NCBI GenBank assembly: GCA_947247005.1
Contig: OX365948.1
Span: forward strand, 36,088,601 to 36,152,600
Origin: Spisula solida
Lineage: Eukaryota > Mollusca > Bivalvia > Venerida > Mactridae
DNA: 64,000 nucleotides
Reading direction: 5' to 3'
In this document: positions 25,433-38,100 of the stretch, piece by piece
Position numbering within the stretch: the stretch's first letter is position 1
Layout: each line of letters opens with the position of its first letter
Notes under the pieces: generated by a model
Databases searched by the model: none
What the model saw: only the letters and a program-made list of their open reading frames with translations
What the model was told of the DNA's origin: nothing
Position numbers and translations under genes: made by a program

Positions 25433-25718
25433 TTAACAAGACTGCGTTCAATAAACGCTTATGCCTCCTGTGGAAGCCTTGTCCATAAATAAGTCTAAGT
25501 CCAAAATTAGGTCAAGGTGAAGGTCAAAATGGGGTTAGGTGATAGAGAGAGTGTTCATACACAACATCCATGCAAGTATGAAAGCTTTGTAGCAAGCCAT
25601 ATTAATGCTAGAAGAAACGGTCAATTTGGGTTAACCAGGACGGACGAACGGACGGACGAACGGACGGACAGGTGAATCACTATATGCCTCCCCATCTATC
25701 GATAGGGGGGCATAAAAA
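25433..25718 (+). mobile_element. Pearl-related short element, copy 1
   Basis: The head is 'aagactgcgttcaataaacg' followed by 'cttatgcc'. An ACGG-type microsatellite lies at ~25641-25672. The tail is 'acaggtgaatcactat', then 'atctatcgatagggggcata' and poly-A. A longer copy with the same head and tail lies at 34393-34981. It has the same ACGG-plus-tail logic as the 145-bp family but a different sequence. Confidence 0.7.
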
Positions 25719-27487
25719 CAATTGTTAACCTGACCACACCATGTAGATAGTATGTCAGACCTCAATAGTTGAGGAGGGAATATAAAACAAAGAGACCATC
25801 AAATATAGGGATACATAACTATACCAGAACTATACATTTTCTTACCAAGAAATTAAACAACACACTTTTATAATACCATGTAATAATACTAGAAATGGTA
25901 CTATAGTTCACAGATGATAACATTAGCCTTGTTTTCAAATATAAAATTACTGGTGTATCATGATTGAGTATCAAAAACATTTCAGACTAGATTTTTGTTC
26001 GATTTTTTGCATTATCAATTTTAATGCATAAAACTTATACTCTTTCAATCAACACAGATAACAAGCGGTCAGTCGACCGTAACGTGTTGATATTACTCGT
26101 TTTTGTCTAAATTCAATGTTAGAGTTATCTCCTGCGAGCTGTACATATAAATGCATAATATTCATATGACTAGGTATGTTCATATTCTAATTTACGAACA
26201 GAAAATTAAAGGTCCTATGCAGAGAACAAGCTCTGATATTTAGGAATAGACTAAATGAGTATAATTTGCACTATGATTTATTATAGGCAATATGAAACTA
26301 TACTGAGCAAAACAAGAAACTTTACATTATTCATATATTGATGTTTCAATGCTCATTAAAGAAATAACCAAGGTCAAACATCGTGACATTTTAACTGAAG
26401 AATTTTAGGGAAAGCAACACAGAATTGCTACACGGAAAGGGAAATAACTGATTTTGTTAAAACAGCATTATGCGTATTCAAACCATCCATTCATGGGCTG
26501 TTGACATGTTTTAATGTTGTAAACACCAATACACATTTTGTTGTTAAGAAAAACAAGTTTGATACTGAAAATGTCTTACGCTGATTAATGCAGTTTGTGT
26601 CAAACATTGATATTTTTCAAATTACCTCCCTTTGAATTAAAATAAGAGCATATTTACTGTTGCGTTTTTGGTCAACAATTTGCATAAATTGTTAATTTCT
26701 TGAACGAAATGAGTCGGCTGTAGTCCACTGCATACCACAACACTAATTTTATCAATGCTCGGGACCTTTAAGTGAATACAGAGTCAAATAAAAAAGATAG
26801 CATTAAGTCGGTCAGGGAAGGCAGCTCTCAACTTAGCCAGCCGAGCACAGAAAACATAAGAACATACACAACCGAACGAAAAACGATCCACCCAAATCCC
26901 AGCTGCCAAAAGGCAAGTTGCGTCAATGGAAATCTTACCTAATGTAATGTTTCTTTTTTTGTTGAGTATACATGCACCTTATTATCAATCAATTGAGATT
27001 CATTTCTAAATCAGTATTAAAACACATTTTTTATGTTCAGTGATCTAGAACTAATAAGTATACAAAATTAACATGTGGAGAAAAATCGACATTGGTGACT
27101 TTTGTTGTCAAATTTTCATGGAAGGGTAATCGAACCAGGGTCGCCAGGTAACAAATCTAGCAAGCTAGCCACTGTACTGAGGCTCAAAAAAAGAATAATG
27201 TTTTTGATCAGGTTGCAACCATTGTAAGTAAATCAAACTTCACTACATATTGGCAAGATACAACATAATACTTCATAATGACAAAAGGAAAAACAACAGA
27301 GCACCACAATTATAAGTTTAGAGCACTACTTACACAAATACACAACAGTTCAAAATACAGTCAAATATGTGATAGTCATCACCTGAATTAAGCAATCACC
27401 TGTCTTAAACAGCCAATATGATATAAATTACAAGCTATGATGCTTATATCAAACAGACTTGTGTTCAACAACTATTGTCTGATCAGA
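25719..27487. other. Gene-free stretch
   Basis: No supported exon. A degenerate tRNA-like block (ggtaatcgaaccagggtcgc) lies near 27127-27175 on the minus strand. Otherwise it is AT-rich sequence without recognised structure. Confidence 0.45.
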
Positions 27488-28023
27488 TTAAAGGTGCTGC
27501 CTCACAGATCGGGCTAAAATTTTTGTATGACGTAATTTTCCTACCTAACCAAGTATTTATATAATAGAAAGTGACTGGTGGTTGCTTTATGAAAGATTTA
27601 TGGCATATAAGCAATTTAAATCACTCTTGATGTTTGGCACTCAGTATTTTTCTGTTTGAAAAAATCGCAGAGTTTTCTTCCAAAATGTTCTGTGAATTAT
27701 GTAATTCACACATGATCAAACTGTAACTTCAACAAACTAAAGCTGAAACATCTGTGAGATATTTGGTTCGTTTCGCAATTTGTTTTCATCGAATGGAAAC
27801 AAATTTCAGGCAATTTAAGTGATAGTAGTGCTAATTCTATAGGGTATTAATACCCTATAGAATTTTGGGTGTAAAAATGCTTAATTCCGATGTTTCCCAA
27901 GTTATTTTTTATGTCAATGTGGTTGTTTATGGCATATACAGGAAACTATACCAAAATTACATGAATAATTGACAATTTAATTTTATTTTTGCAGTACACC
28001 AATACGTGAGGCAGTCCCTTTAA
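27488..28023. mobile_element. TTAA-flanked MITE (piggyBac-like)
   Basis: TTAA lies at both edges (27488-27491 and 28020-28023). The ends AAAGGTGCTGCCTCAC and (complement) AAAGGGACTGCCTCAC differ at two positions. A TTAA target duplication is typical of piggyBac and some Kolobok elements. At 536 bp it is non-coding. Confidence 0.65.
27833..27864. repeat. Perfect 32-bp palindrome
   Basis: aattctatagggtatt is followed directly by its exact reverse complement with no loop. It lies inside the TTAA-flanked element, off its centre. Confidence 0.95.
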
Positions 28024-28239
28024 ACTGAGATACCGAGCTAATGCTCATTCAAGTCTGAGGAGACTCAGTTTAATGTGGTTTACTAATACCTAAACAGATC
28101 CGAGGCTGTTTAACACAGGTTATACCGTACATTATAGGTATTTCAACAGAAAATATTCTTGGTCAAGATCAACACATGTACAACAGGTATCAACAATTAA
28201 ATAATGTCATCATGATATGAAATGTATCATCATGTATAC

Positions 28240-30000
28240 CAGTGCCCCAGCTAGACGTTAATAGCAGGGCGCAACGCCCTGTTGCCCTTTTCCTGCGCCC
28301 TGCTGTGCCCTTTTGTTGTCAAATCCGCCCTGCCCTTTTTAATTTCTTACATGTGTAAAAAAAACTGGGTCAATCGAGTAATAAACAACGTGACAAGTTG
28401 TATATTAATCAAATACGTCAATCATCCATAAAACACTCTTAAATTGATAACATCGTAGGCGGGGCTTGTCATCTGCAACGGCTATCAACCAATGAGATCG
28501 TGTCTCACGTTCACGCATAATCGACGTGTGAATAGCTAATTGGCATTTATCCGAGTGAATTAGATCACAGATTGTCCGTGAATTTGACCAAGTCAAGTAA
28601 AAAAATTAGAGGGCACTTGTCAATTTCAACAGAAATGTTTAACATAAGTTACAGTAATGATGAACTCATTCTTAAATTTCGAAGTTTTAATAACGCACAT
28701 TTTTTCTCAGGATCTTGCGGGGAAATAAACGCGCGCTATTAAATCACTCTAACTAACCTTTATTTACCAATGTAACCCGTTGACTAGCATGTTTAATCCT
28801 CAATAAAATATGTCGTGAATCCAAAAAGAATTTTAAAGCACAGAGCACTATTAAAGTCCTCGACGCATCGCCATATAAGGCGTAAATTCACCAGAGAAAC
28901 GTGTAAACTCAGTGAGTTACATAGTGACGTCATACGGTGTGTAAAACTCACGCGTGTAGAGACTTGGGCGTAGGCCTACTGTAAAGCATCACAATGTACA
29001 CGTTATATTTTTTGATGATGTTAAAATTAATCTTAATGAATTAAATCGCGCCTTAGTCTTTGACCATTGGAAAGTTATTGACGTGGATTTTCACGAGATT
29101 CACTCATATATTGAAGATCCAGCGTTGACAATTCTCGCGTAAGTTCTAAAGTTGGACAATTTCCAATCTCGTTCTTTATGTTGGATTATAATTTTTTTTA
29201 CGCGAAAAGTCTTATTTCAGCAAGTCTTTACTACCTTGATATCAAATACTGATCGATGTAGAAAATAGATAGAAATCTATGAAGATTCACGGGCCGGGAT
29301 ATAAAATTTCGTATTGCCCACTTCCATTAATTGCCGTACGCGCAAGTTGGCCGAATTTCGATCTCATTGAGTAGGATCTAAAAACTTTTTTGGCATACTT
29401 ATTCTTTCCCCTTCTTTAAATCGGTGATTCCGTGATATGATAATAATATCGCACGGAAATTACTTTCGTTTTCGGTTAGTAATAAAACTCGCGCACCGTC
29501 CGTACCGTTGTGCAAGAGAAATTTGATGAGAAAATCGTACTTTTTATGTTTTACATCGTACAATTAAACAGTTAATGAATGCTGTCAAAAGAATAAACAT
29601 TAACTACTAAGTCTACTATGATGTTTGTGAATTGAAAGAACAATCAGATTTGATTATATAAGTGTTGATTATACATACAAGTAGACCAATACTTTGGCAT
29701 AGGGCATTTGTCTGTTTAAATGTTGTGATCATTTAGAAATCTATGCTTCATTTTTTTTTAAAAATATTTTTTTCCTTTTAATGAAAAGGTATTTATTTGC
29801 TTACTGGAGAAACACCACAATTTCTGTCAGGAAACCCAGGAGGTGCCATAAGCAGACACTAAAACTTCAAAATTTTCTTGGGGGAGGACCCCCAATCCCC
29901 CCTCAGACGGGCGGGGGGACACCCCCTCCCGAACCCTCCCCCAAAGTGCCCTTTTCACAAAGTTGCACCCTGCCCTTTTCAAATCCTAGCTGGAGCACTG
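28240..30000. mobile_element. 1.76-kb TIR element with 5-bp target duplication
   Basis: The left end is CAGTGCCCCAGCTAG and the complement of the right end is CAGTGCTCCAGCTAG (one mismatch). They are flanked by TATAC at 28235-28239 and 30001-30005. Both subterminal regions are GC-rich with 'gccctttt' and 'ccctgccctttt' blocks. The right side carries a C-rich stretch with frames rich in Gly and Pro (29878-29990). No transposase motif was recognised. Superfamily unknown: CAGTG ends resemble hAT, but the duplication is 5 bp, not 8. Confidence 0.7.
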
Positions 30001-30005
30001 TATAC

Positions 30006-32122
30006 ATTACTTACATTTACAAGAACAGGAAGAAAAAGTATCATAAAATGTATCTTAGACATGTCACATCATCAAAGTTTAAAGATTACTATGACCATCC
30101 TAACATTTTTCATATAAATTTATTTGAATTATTTTTGTGATCACATAGGCCAAAATGTCCATAATTAGATGTTGCCATGAAAACTTGTACAGGAAACATC
30201 TCTCTACTTGGCATTATTACATGACAAAACATCAATCAACGAGTCACTAAGAATTGCAAGCAATACAGAAGTCCCCTACCGGTTTGAAGCCATGACCTTT
30301 AAATTATTTTCAATGTTTCTGTTGCTATAGCAACGACAATTTTTGTCAGAACAAAAAATACTTAGACGTGCGTCATCCCCTCATTGCCGCCTATCCACAT
30401 ACCAAGTTTCATAAACCTAGCTTGGAAACTGTTTGAGTTATCAACAGTTATGTCAAGATCCAGAATTTCTATGGACAGATTGATGGACAGAGGGCAAACC
30501 TATAGCTCAGGTTGAAAACCAGTTTAGGACTAATCTTTGATGAGGGGGTATATTGCTTTGCACATGTAGGTCAGTCGGTCGGTAGACCAAATGATTTCCG
30601 TTCAATAACTCCAGAACGCTTTGCCCTAGGATCTTTAAACTTCACATGGAGGTTAGTCATCAACAGTAGATCAGGTGGTCTCTCTTAACAGGTAGTTGGT
30701 GGTATTTGAAGTAAGGTTTTGTAATAGTGGTCTCTGTTTGCAGGTGGTCTCTTTAACACTGGTTTGACTATAGATTGGCTTTTCAAATGGTATTTGTCTA
30801 ACAGCAATTCTTAGGTTGAAAACTAGCTATTGGTGAATGGTAACCAGCATTAAATTTGATTGATGTTTTGAAATACCGTGCATATGTACCAACGTAAACA
30901 GAACCTATCAATTTACCACTTTTATACTGGTAATCAGCCTCTTGTCATTATAAAATTCATATAATTTTCAACATAATAGTAGGTGAGCAATAAATTAGTT
31001 ACAAGTATCTACTAGTAACTAATAATAACAACAACACTAGTCTTCATATAATTAATGACTTGGACTTTGATTTCAACAAATCTTTATACAAAATTCTAAT
31101 TTGCCTTCGGATTATATTGTACATTGTCAAAGAGATTCAAGTTAAAATTCAAGACAACTCATTAAAATGCGAGCATTTTGTCATGTGATCACATAAGCCA
31201 TTAACTTGAATTATGTTCTGTAAAATAATTATTTCCCACAAATACAGAACAGGAATATCGTGACATGAATGTGTACTTTTTTATGGAAAGTAAATCTGTA
31301 GACGAAGTCATTAGTTAGATGAGGAGTTAGTAGCCATTGCTAGACAGTATTAATACAACATAATCAAGATCCACGCTATGATATCATTCATATAATTGAG
31401 CTAATTATACACTTGAAGACATCAATTATGAACATAATCTAGACTTATAGTGAAAGCAACAAATTCATCATGTTTTAGTTTGATTTTGAAAAACTTTCAT
31501 CTAAGGCTAAACATCCAGATCCAAATTCTGGACACGAACATGTCACTTCCCGATTTCTAAACTGAAGAGCAAGGGGTTCAACGAATTTCAAAACGACAAA
31601 CAGTAGTTTGTTAACAAAAAAGACAATCATCATATACAAATACACTGTATACTAATTACTTATTTAAAATTTGTCCTAGTTCAAAACCCCTAACATCATA
31701 CACTGCCATGATGGCCCTGTATTAAGATTAATGCTAATTTATTTTAGGTTGATAGTGAACCAAGTTCTACAACTAATATTAGTTACTCTAGACACCTCAT
31801 TCCAGAAGGTATCCATCACCACAAGGATATGAGAGAAGAGAAGGTAATCTTTCTTTTTTATGCATTAGAGCATCAAGCAATGAAAATGTTGGTACCATGT
31901 TTATTTTCTATTTGTTATGACGCAGTAATGGAATGAACCTTCAGACTTGTCACACACAAAGCAGACAAGGTTATTCCAAGTACCCTGTATCTATCATTGT
32001 CATTGTACCTGCAACATCACCAGGAAGCCACAGGTAAGTTCTCAAACAGATCCATGATTTAACAGCACAGACTATCAGGCTAACTTGATTGATGATTATA
32101 TAAATGTATGTTAAACATGGTA
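30006..32122. other. Intergenic stretch, repeats and RNF144 3' region
   Basis: It holds a copy of the 'ttccgttcaataactcc' repeat at 30530-30690. The sequence before it (30370-30520) contains 'ataccaagtttcataaacct' and 'ggacagattgatggacag', typical of the same repeat class. From about 31700 rightward it is probably the RNF144 3' UTR. No other exon seen. Confidence 0.5.
31900..31905 (-). terminator. Candidate RNF144 polyadenylation signal
   Basis: AATAAA on the minus strand lies 218 bp after the RNF144 stop codon. A second AATAAA lies at 31739-31744. Which one is used cannot be told from sequence. Confidence 0.4.
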
Positions 32123-35100
32123 TTATGTAGATGCTGGTTCCCCTTCATCATCCTCACAACACTTACATACTTTACACTTACAGCACAGTATGCAAGGAGC
32201 CGCAAGCAAGAGGAATGGTGAGGCAACAAGTAATAGAACTCCAAACCCAGCAAAGATACCTATCACCTGCAAAACACAAATACATACATTTAATGCAATA
32301 TAGGACTACGTTTAGGAACAACATGTTCAAATGTTTAATAATTGACATTATGTCAGATGTCATTTAAGTACTTAGTAAACACTTTAAAGGTAAGTTAAAA
32401 GAGATTTTGACAAAAAAATGGATGTCCCCCACAATGGGCTATAATCCTAGCAATATTTATTCGATCAAAAACCTAGTAAACAGTAATGTCACTTGAAGTA
32501 ACAGTATGAGAAACAGTTTTTGTTGGAATTTCTCTATCCAAGTAGGTTTCATAAACTATTGAACTATTTGCACCGAGCCACTTTTTAATCATGCTCAAAG
32601 CCATGCCGTTTATCAACTAGAAATGCGTCAATACTTGCCATTAAATTTTGCGAAATGCGTTAATACTTGCCATTAAATTTTGCGAAATGCGTCAATACTT
32701 GCCCTTAAATTTTGCGAAATCGTCAATACTTGCCATTAAATTTTGCGAAATGCGTTAATACTTGCCATTAAATTTTGCGAAATGCGTTAATACTTGCCAT
32801 TAAATTTTGTCAGAAGCATTTCTGGTTTTGGTTTTAACTGATTTGCCTGCTACGTTCTAATGCTAGTTTTGAAACATTTCAACAGTCTATTGTTTGTTAG
32901 GGTAAAGTGGGTCAGGAGGTATATCAAGGAAATTATTATTTCTGGAGGTGGCATGCTGGTTGAGTGGATAACACTTTGGACTATTGATTGAGAGGTAACC
33001 AGTTCTGTTCTCGGCCAGGAAGCTCGCCCATTTCTGAAAGCTTTTCAGTGTTTCCCACCCAACTAGAGATAAATTGGTTGTCAACCCAGAGGTTATGCGT
33101 ACATCGGTGCTGTACACCGTTGTAACCAGGCATGTTAAAGAACCAAGGAGTCTCTTCAAAAAGAGCTAGGGTAGCACACCCAGTTTCCTAGTATCACACC
33201 ATTGTCTCTTCATTTTAAGTCTGAGGTGATTAGCCAATACATCAAGGAAATAAATGAACGACCACACAATTACCACCTTCTCAGTACAAACAGCATCATT
33301 TCTGACCTTATAGTCAAACAAGACCTAGTTGCTATAGTCCAGTCAGGATAAAAATGCAGTGACGCAGCGGTCGAGTCCACTATAACGGTGTAAAACCAAT
33401 AACAAAGGCTTATACTGTACAAACAACTATAATTTCAATGCTAAACTAACATACTAAACTTGCTCTACCTGTTTAGACAATGGTTGTGATTTTTTGCGTA
33501 CACATAAACTGCAACGTCACTGTCACAATATCCTAACTGGACTATAATTGTGTCACTACCTATGTAGAATGCAAAATGTTGACCTTTATACTGTACGTAC
33601 CTGTGTTCTATGCCATATCACGGATGCTCTAGAATGACCAAGTTTATTCTTACAAGGTCCTTTATCATAATGGCGTAACAAGAAATCATCCTGGATAAAC
33701 AAAGTTAACCAATTTCAAAACCTATACTACAAATATTACCTCAAATTCTGATTCAATGATTATATTTTAAGCTTGAAAATTGAAACAATATCCATGTAGC
33801 TGAATGTTAAATTTTTATTATCGAAAAATAATGTGGCAGCGAAAGAACAAGCCATAAAACTTGTATATTGAAAATATGTTAGTAGTTTTATACGCACAAA
33901 TCACAGTAACAAACAGTTTTGCTTGGTTTTTATGACATGAAGGTCACATGACAGAATTCACAAATATTACAGGCATGGTTTTAAGCCATTGCCATCATTT
34001 TTCTTTTCCACTTATACATGTGATAATGGTGATTCAGTTACCTCCTGCTACGACAGACATAGGGTAATTGTTACCCATAATTGTAGTCAGTTAAAACTGT
34101 CTGCATGAGGGATGTGGTTATGCATCATTTATATAACATGAGACTTACATCAAGTGAAGTGAGACAATACCAACAAAACACATGTTTGCATCGTTTACAC
34201 ATCATCTGTGCACAGCCATCATTTCGTTCGATAGGGACATGGCAAACTGGACATCGTTTGATCTCTGCTTCTTCCACACAAGCAAATGGAATTCTGAAAT
34301 AAAGAATAATATGAGTGCAATCAATGGATACAGATGTAGGGGTCTTATTTGCTAGAATTAGATTTAATCAAAGAGACATAACTGCGAGGAAACAAGACTG
34401 CGTTCAATAAACGCTTATGCCCCAATGCAGGCTTGGTCCATAAAAAGACTAAGTTAATCAGGGGCCATAATTCTGTTAAAATGTTGGATAGTGTTACATG
34501 GCTTATGATAGTACACCATTATGCCAAGTTTGAAGGCAATGCATAGATGGACATGATTGTGTAAGACGAAACAGTCAACTTGGGTAGACCAAGAATTGGA
34601 TGCTTAAAGTCCAAAATTAGGTCAATGTGAAGGTCAAATGGGTCAAATGATACAGGCGTGTCAAGAGTGTTCATAAACAAAATCCATGCAAGTATGGAAG
34701 CTTTGTAACAAGCCATAATAATGCTAGAATAAATGGTCAACTTGGGTTAACCGGGACGTACGGACGGACGTTCTCACTGACTTGACATTGCGGGGTTTTC
34801 TTTTGTTCATCCTTTTGTTTGTAAAACCCCATAAGCAACATTTTGCAACCCGTAAGCAACGGAATGAATAGAATCTAAATATAGCCTATTGTTCCACACC
34901 CCACAACTATAAGTGGGTGAGTACAGACGGACAGGTGAATAACTATAAGTTTCCCGATCTATCGATACGGGCGCTAAAAATGAAGTCAAAATGAACAAAG
35001 AGATGTTTGTAAAACATGTATGTCCCAATGGCCGCCCGATGGTCAGAAATGGTTAATGTAATCGTGATTTTTTTTAGCCTCAAAATCTATAAGTGTTCTA

Positions 35101-38100
35101 TTGTTGCTGACCAACCTCCATGTTAAGTCTGAGGATCCTAGGTTCAAGAGTTATTGAAAGGAAACCTTTGAATTGGTCAAGGCAAAATACCACCTCGTAA
35201 AAGGTGGGGAGGGGCATAAAAATCATCAAAAAGACGTTATTCAAGGCATTAGGAAGGTCATTTATAAGAGCTCAAGATCAAAATCTCAGAATTCATCAAT
35301 ATACAAATTTTGCAAAGAAAATATAATGTACCTTCAAATTAATGAGGTGGCCTTAATTACAAAGTATGTTGAAGTATGGTTTTTAGTGATTAAATGTAAA
35401 TTTGTACATAAAGGAAATGTAACGGCAGAAAAGCAAAAAGTAAACAAATTGGATTGAAACCCTTACCCTTGATCTTCTTTTCTACCTGACATGATAACTT
35501 CATCACACGATTTTGTGTCATGCCATCGGGATTTACATATAGAACAAAACTGTAAACCACACTGAAATAAACAGTTTATGATAATAAGACTAACTAATCA
35601 TTCATTACTATCACATAAATGCTGTGATCTTGCATGTGAGAACAAATGACGGAACAATGTTTTTCAACACTTGTGATAACAAATGCGTGACGTCACCAGC
35701 TTTTCGGTGGGAAAACGTAACGTCGTAAACTTAAATTTGTTAATTCTGACATATTGACTCAGTAACTTTGGTAACTGTGATATAAAGAATCCACAACTCA
35801 AACTTCATACATGCCATGTTTTGAAGAACCCTTTGCCAAGATTGAAGATGAAAATGCCAGATTTTCCTTGCTCAAAATTTTGACTAGCATTAATGAAGAT
35901 TATAAGCAGATTTCACTTATTTTACTTCTATGACAATACCATGCATGCTTCGTGAAGCAATTTAAACTAAAAATTGTGATCATTTTCATAATGTAAACAA
36001 CCAATGTCAGGCTCCAGTTTGTTCAAGAAATGTGGAGATATGATCAATTTGCATGCGAGCATGCTTGAGTAGTGTCTAAAATGCATGAGACTCACACATG
36101 ATGCGGGAGTTCTGGCATGGATGTAACTCGTTTATTTAGTATCTGTATACATAACATATTGGACATAGACATTCCCACTTAATTTAACTTATTTCTAAAC
36201 AGAAATTACCATAACTGTTTAGCTTAAAGACTAATTCACTATTAATACCACCTTCAGATGTCCTACTATTAAAGGCATAATGCCCAAATTCTGAAAATAA
36301 GATGCTAGTCTGTTTCGATGCCATTAACACACATCCTTACACCCAAACTGTACATTCAGAAATGAAGTGATGAGACTGCTTAATACCAGTGTAACAGGCC
36401 AAATTTCCCCCGGTCCATTTTTCCCCAGGGGAAAAACCAGGCCGGCCCGGTTTTTTCCCCCGGGGAAAAAGTTGGCCGGTCCATTCTTCCCCCCCTGGTC
36501 CATTTTTTCCCCCCTAAAAATTCAAATTTATTATGATATTTGAACGTAACCTTGGCCTCTTTTTCCCCCCCTTGGCCCCGTTTTTTCTGCATTTGATCAA
36601 CATACTAGAAACTTCAACTTCTAGGGGGGAAAAATGGGGCCAAGGGGGGGAAACGAGGCCAATACTGCATTTGATCATCATACTAGAAAAGTTAACTTCT
36701 AGGGGGGAAAAACGGGGCCAAGGGGGAAAAATAGGCCAATGCTGCATTTGATCATCATACTAGAAAAGTTAACTTCTAGGGGGGAAAAACGGGGCCAAGG
36801 GGGGAAAAAAAGGCCAATGCTGCATTTGATCATCATACTAGAAACTTCAACTTCTAGAGGAAAACGGGGCCAAGGGGGGGGGGGGAAAGGCCTAGATAAA
36901 GTGTAAGACTTGATCAAGAATAGTGTTTATTAGGGGGGAAAAAATGGACCAGAGGGGGAAAAAAGGCCTGGGCCCGATCTTTCCCCCGGGGAAAAACTGG
37001 CCGGGGGAAAGAAAGGACTGCTACAGTAACAGGCCAAATTTTCCCCCTGTCCATTTTTTCCCCCGGGGAAAAACTGGCCGCGGGAAATAAAGGACCGCTA
37101 CACCGGTACAAGTTGAAGAACTGGTTTCACAATCAAAATTGGAGCCTTAATTATGCACCGGGTACTTACAGTTGGACACTCGACTGGAGTTGGTTTATTT
37201 AAGGCATCACCAGTTGACGTACTACATACATGACATACTGTCTCACAACCAGCTTCCGGACAAAATGTTCGATGTGGATCTAAATCTATTTCTGTAAATA
37301 ACATAATTAATATTTCCATTATAATATCATGAAAATTCTTTGGATTATGCAACAATGTATCGTAATTTCAATGTTTTTACAACTAAAAAAAAAATTAAAT
37401 CCTTTCATTTGTCACATGAATTCTCGATTTACATCTGGCACAAGAACAATTGAAGATAACTTGATTTTTATATAAATAATATGAACAAATGCACTGCATT
37501 CAGTGGGGATTTCCAATCAGGTTTTTTAATAATCTGATCGAGGAAAAAATGACTATGGAATTTGTTTGCTCAACAGAGACTATAGATCTAGCCTCTGGCT
37601 GCCAGGCCGCACCATATAGAAGACCAGGCGAACAAATACTTCGAAAAGAGTGTTTTCTAATCTAGGAGACGGGTTGCACAGATATTCCCAATAAATAGTT
37701 ATTATAGTTTTACACTCGTCTTTTATTTGCTATTTATATTTCAATTCAACTTATTCACAAGTTGGCGCGCTATGCCGTGCGACGACATCGTGTTAACGTG
37801 CGTTGACGTCGCATTAAATGATGTGACGTCATTTCCGACGTTGCCCTATTGTTTTATTTACATTGGATTAAATAAGATATGTATTTTTTCAATAATTTTC
37901 ATGATTTGAAACAGGCTTATATGCCGAAACGTTATGAAAGAATATGTTAGGACACAAAAGTTTCGTAATTTAAATACTTCTAATTTTAACCATTCGCTTC
38001 TTTCGACTCCGCAATTTTCTAAACCGGAAATAACTTTTTCTAAAATGATTAGTACCGACTCGAAACTCTGAAGAACATAGGCAGGTGCGTGTTACTGGTA

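Noticed and set aside
29781..30140. Gly/Pro-rich frame in the 28240-30000 element
   Set aside because: The Gly/Pro content follows from C-runs in the subterminal region; the frame runs out past the element's end.
36380..36917. Pro/Phe-rich or Gly/Lys-rich frames on both strands
   Set aside because: They arise from the polypurine repeat read in several frames.
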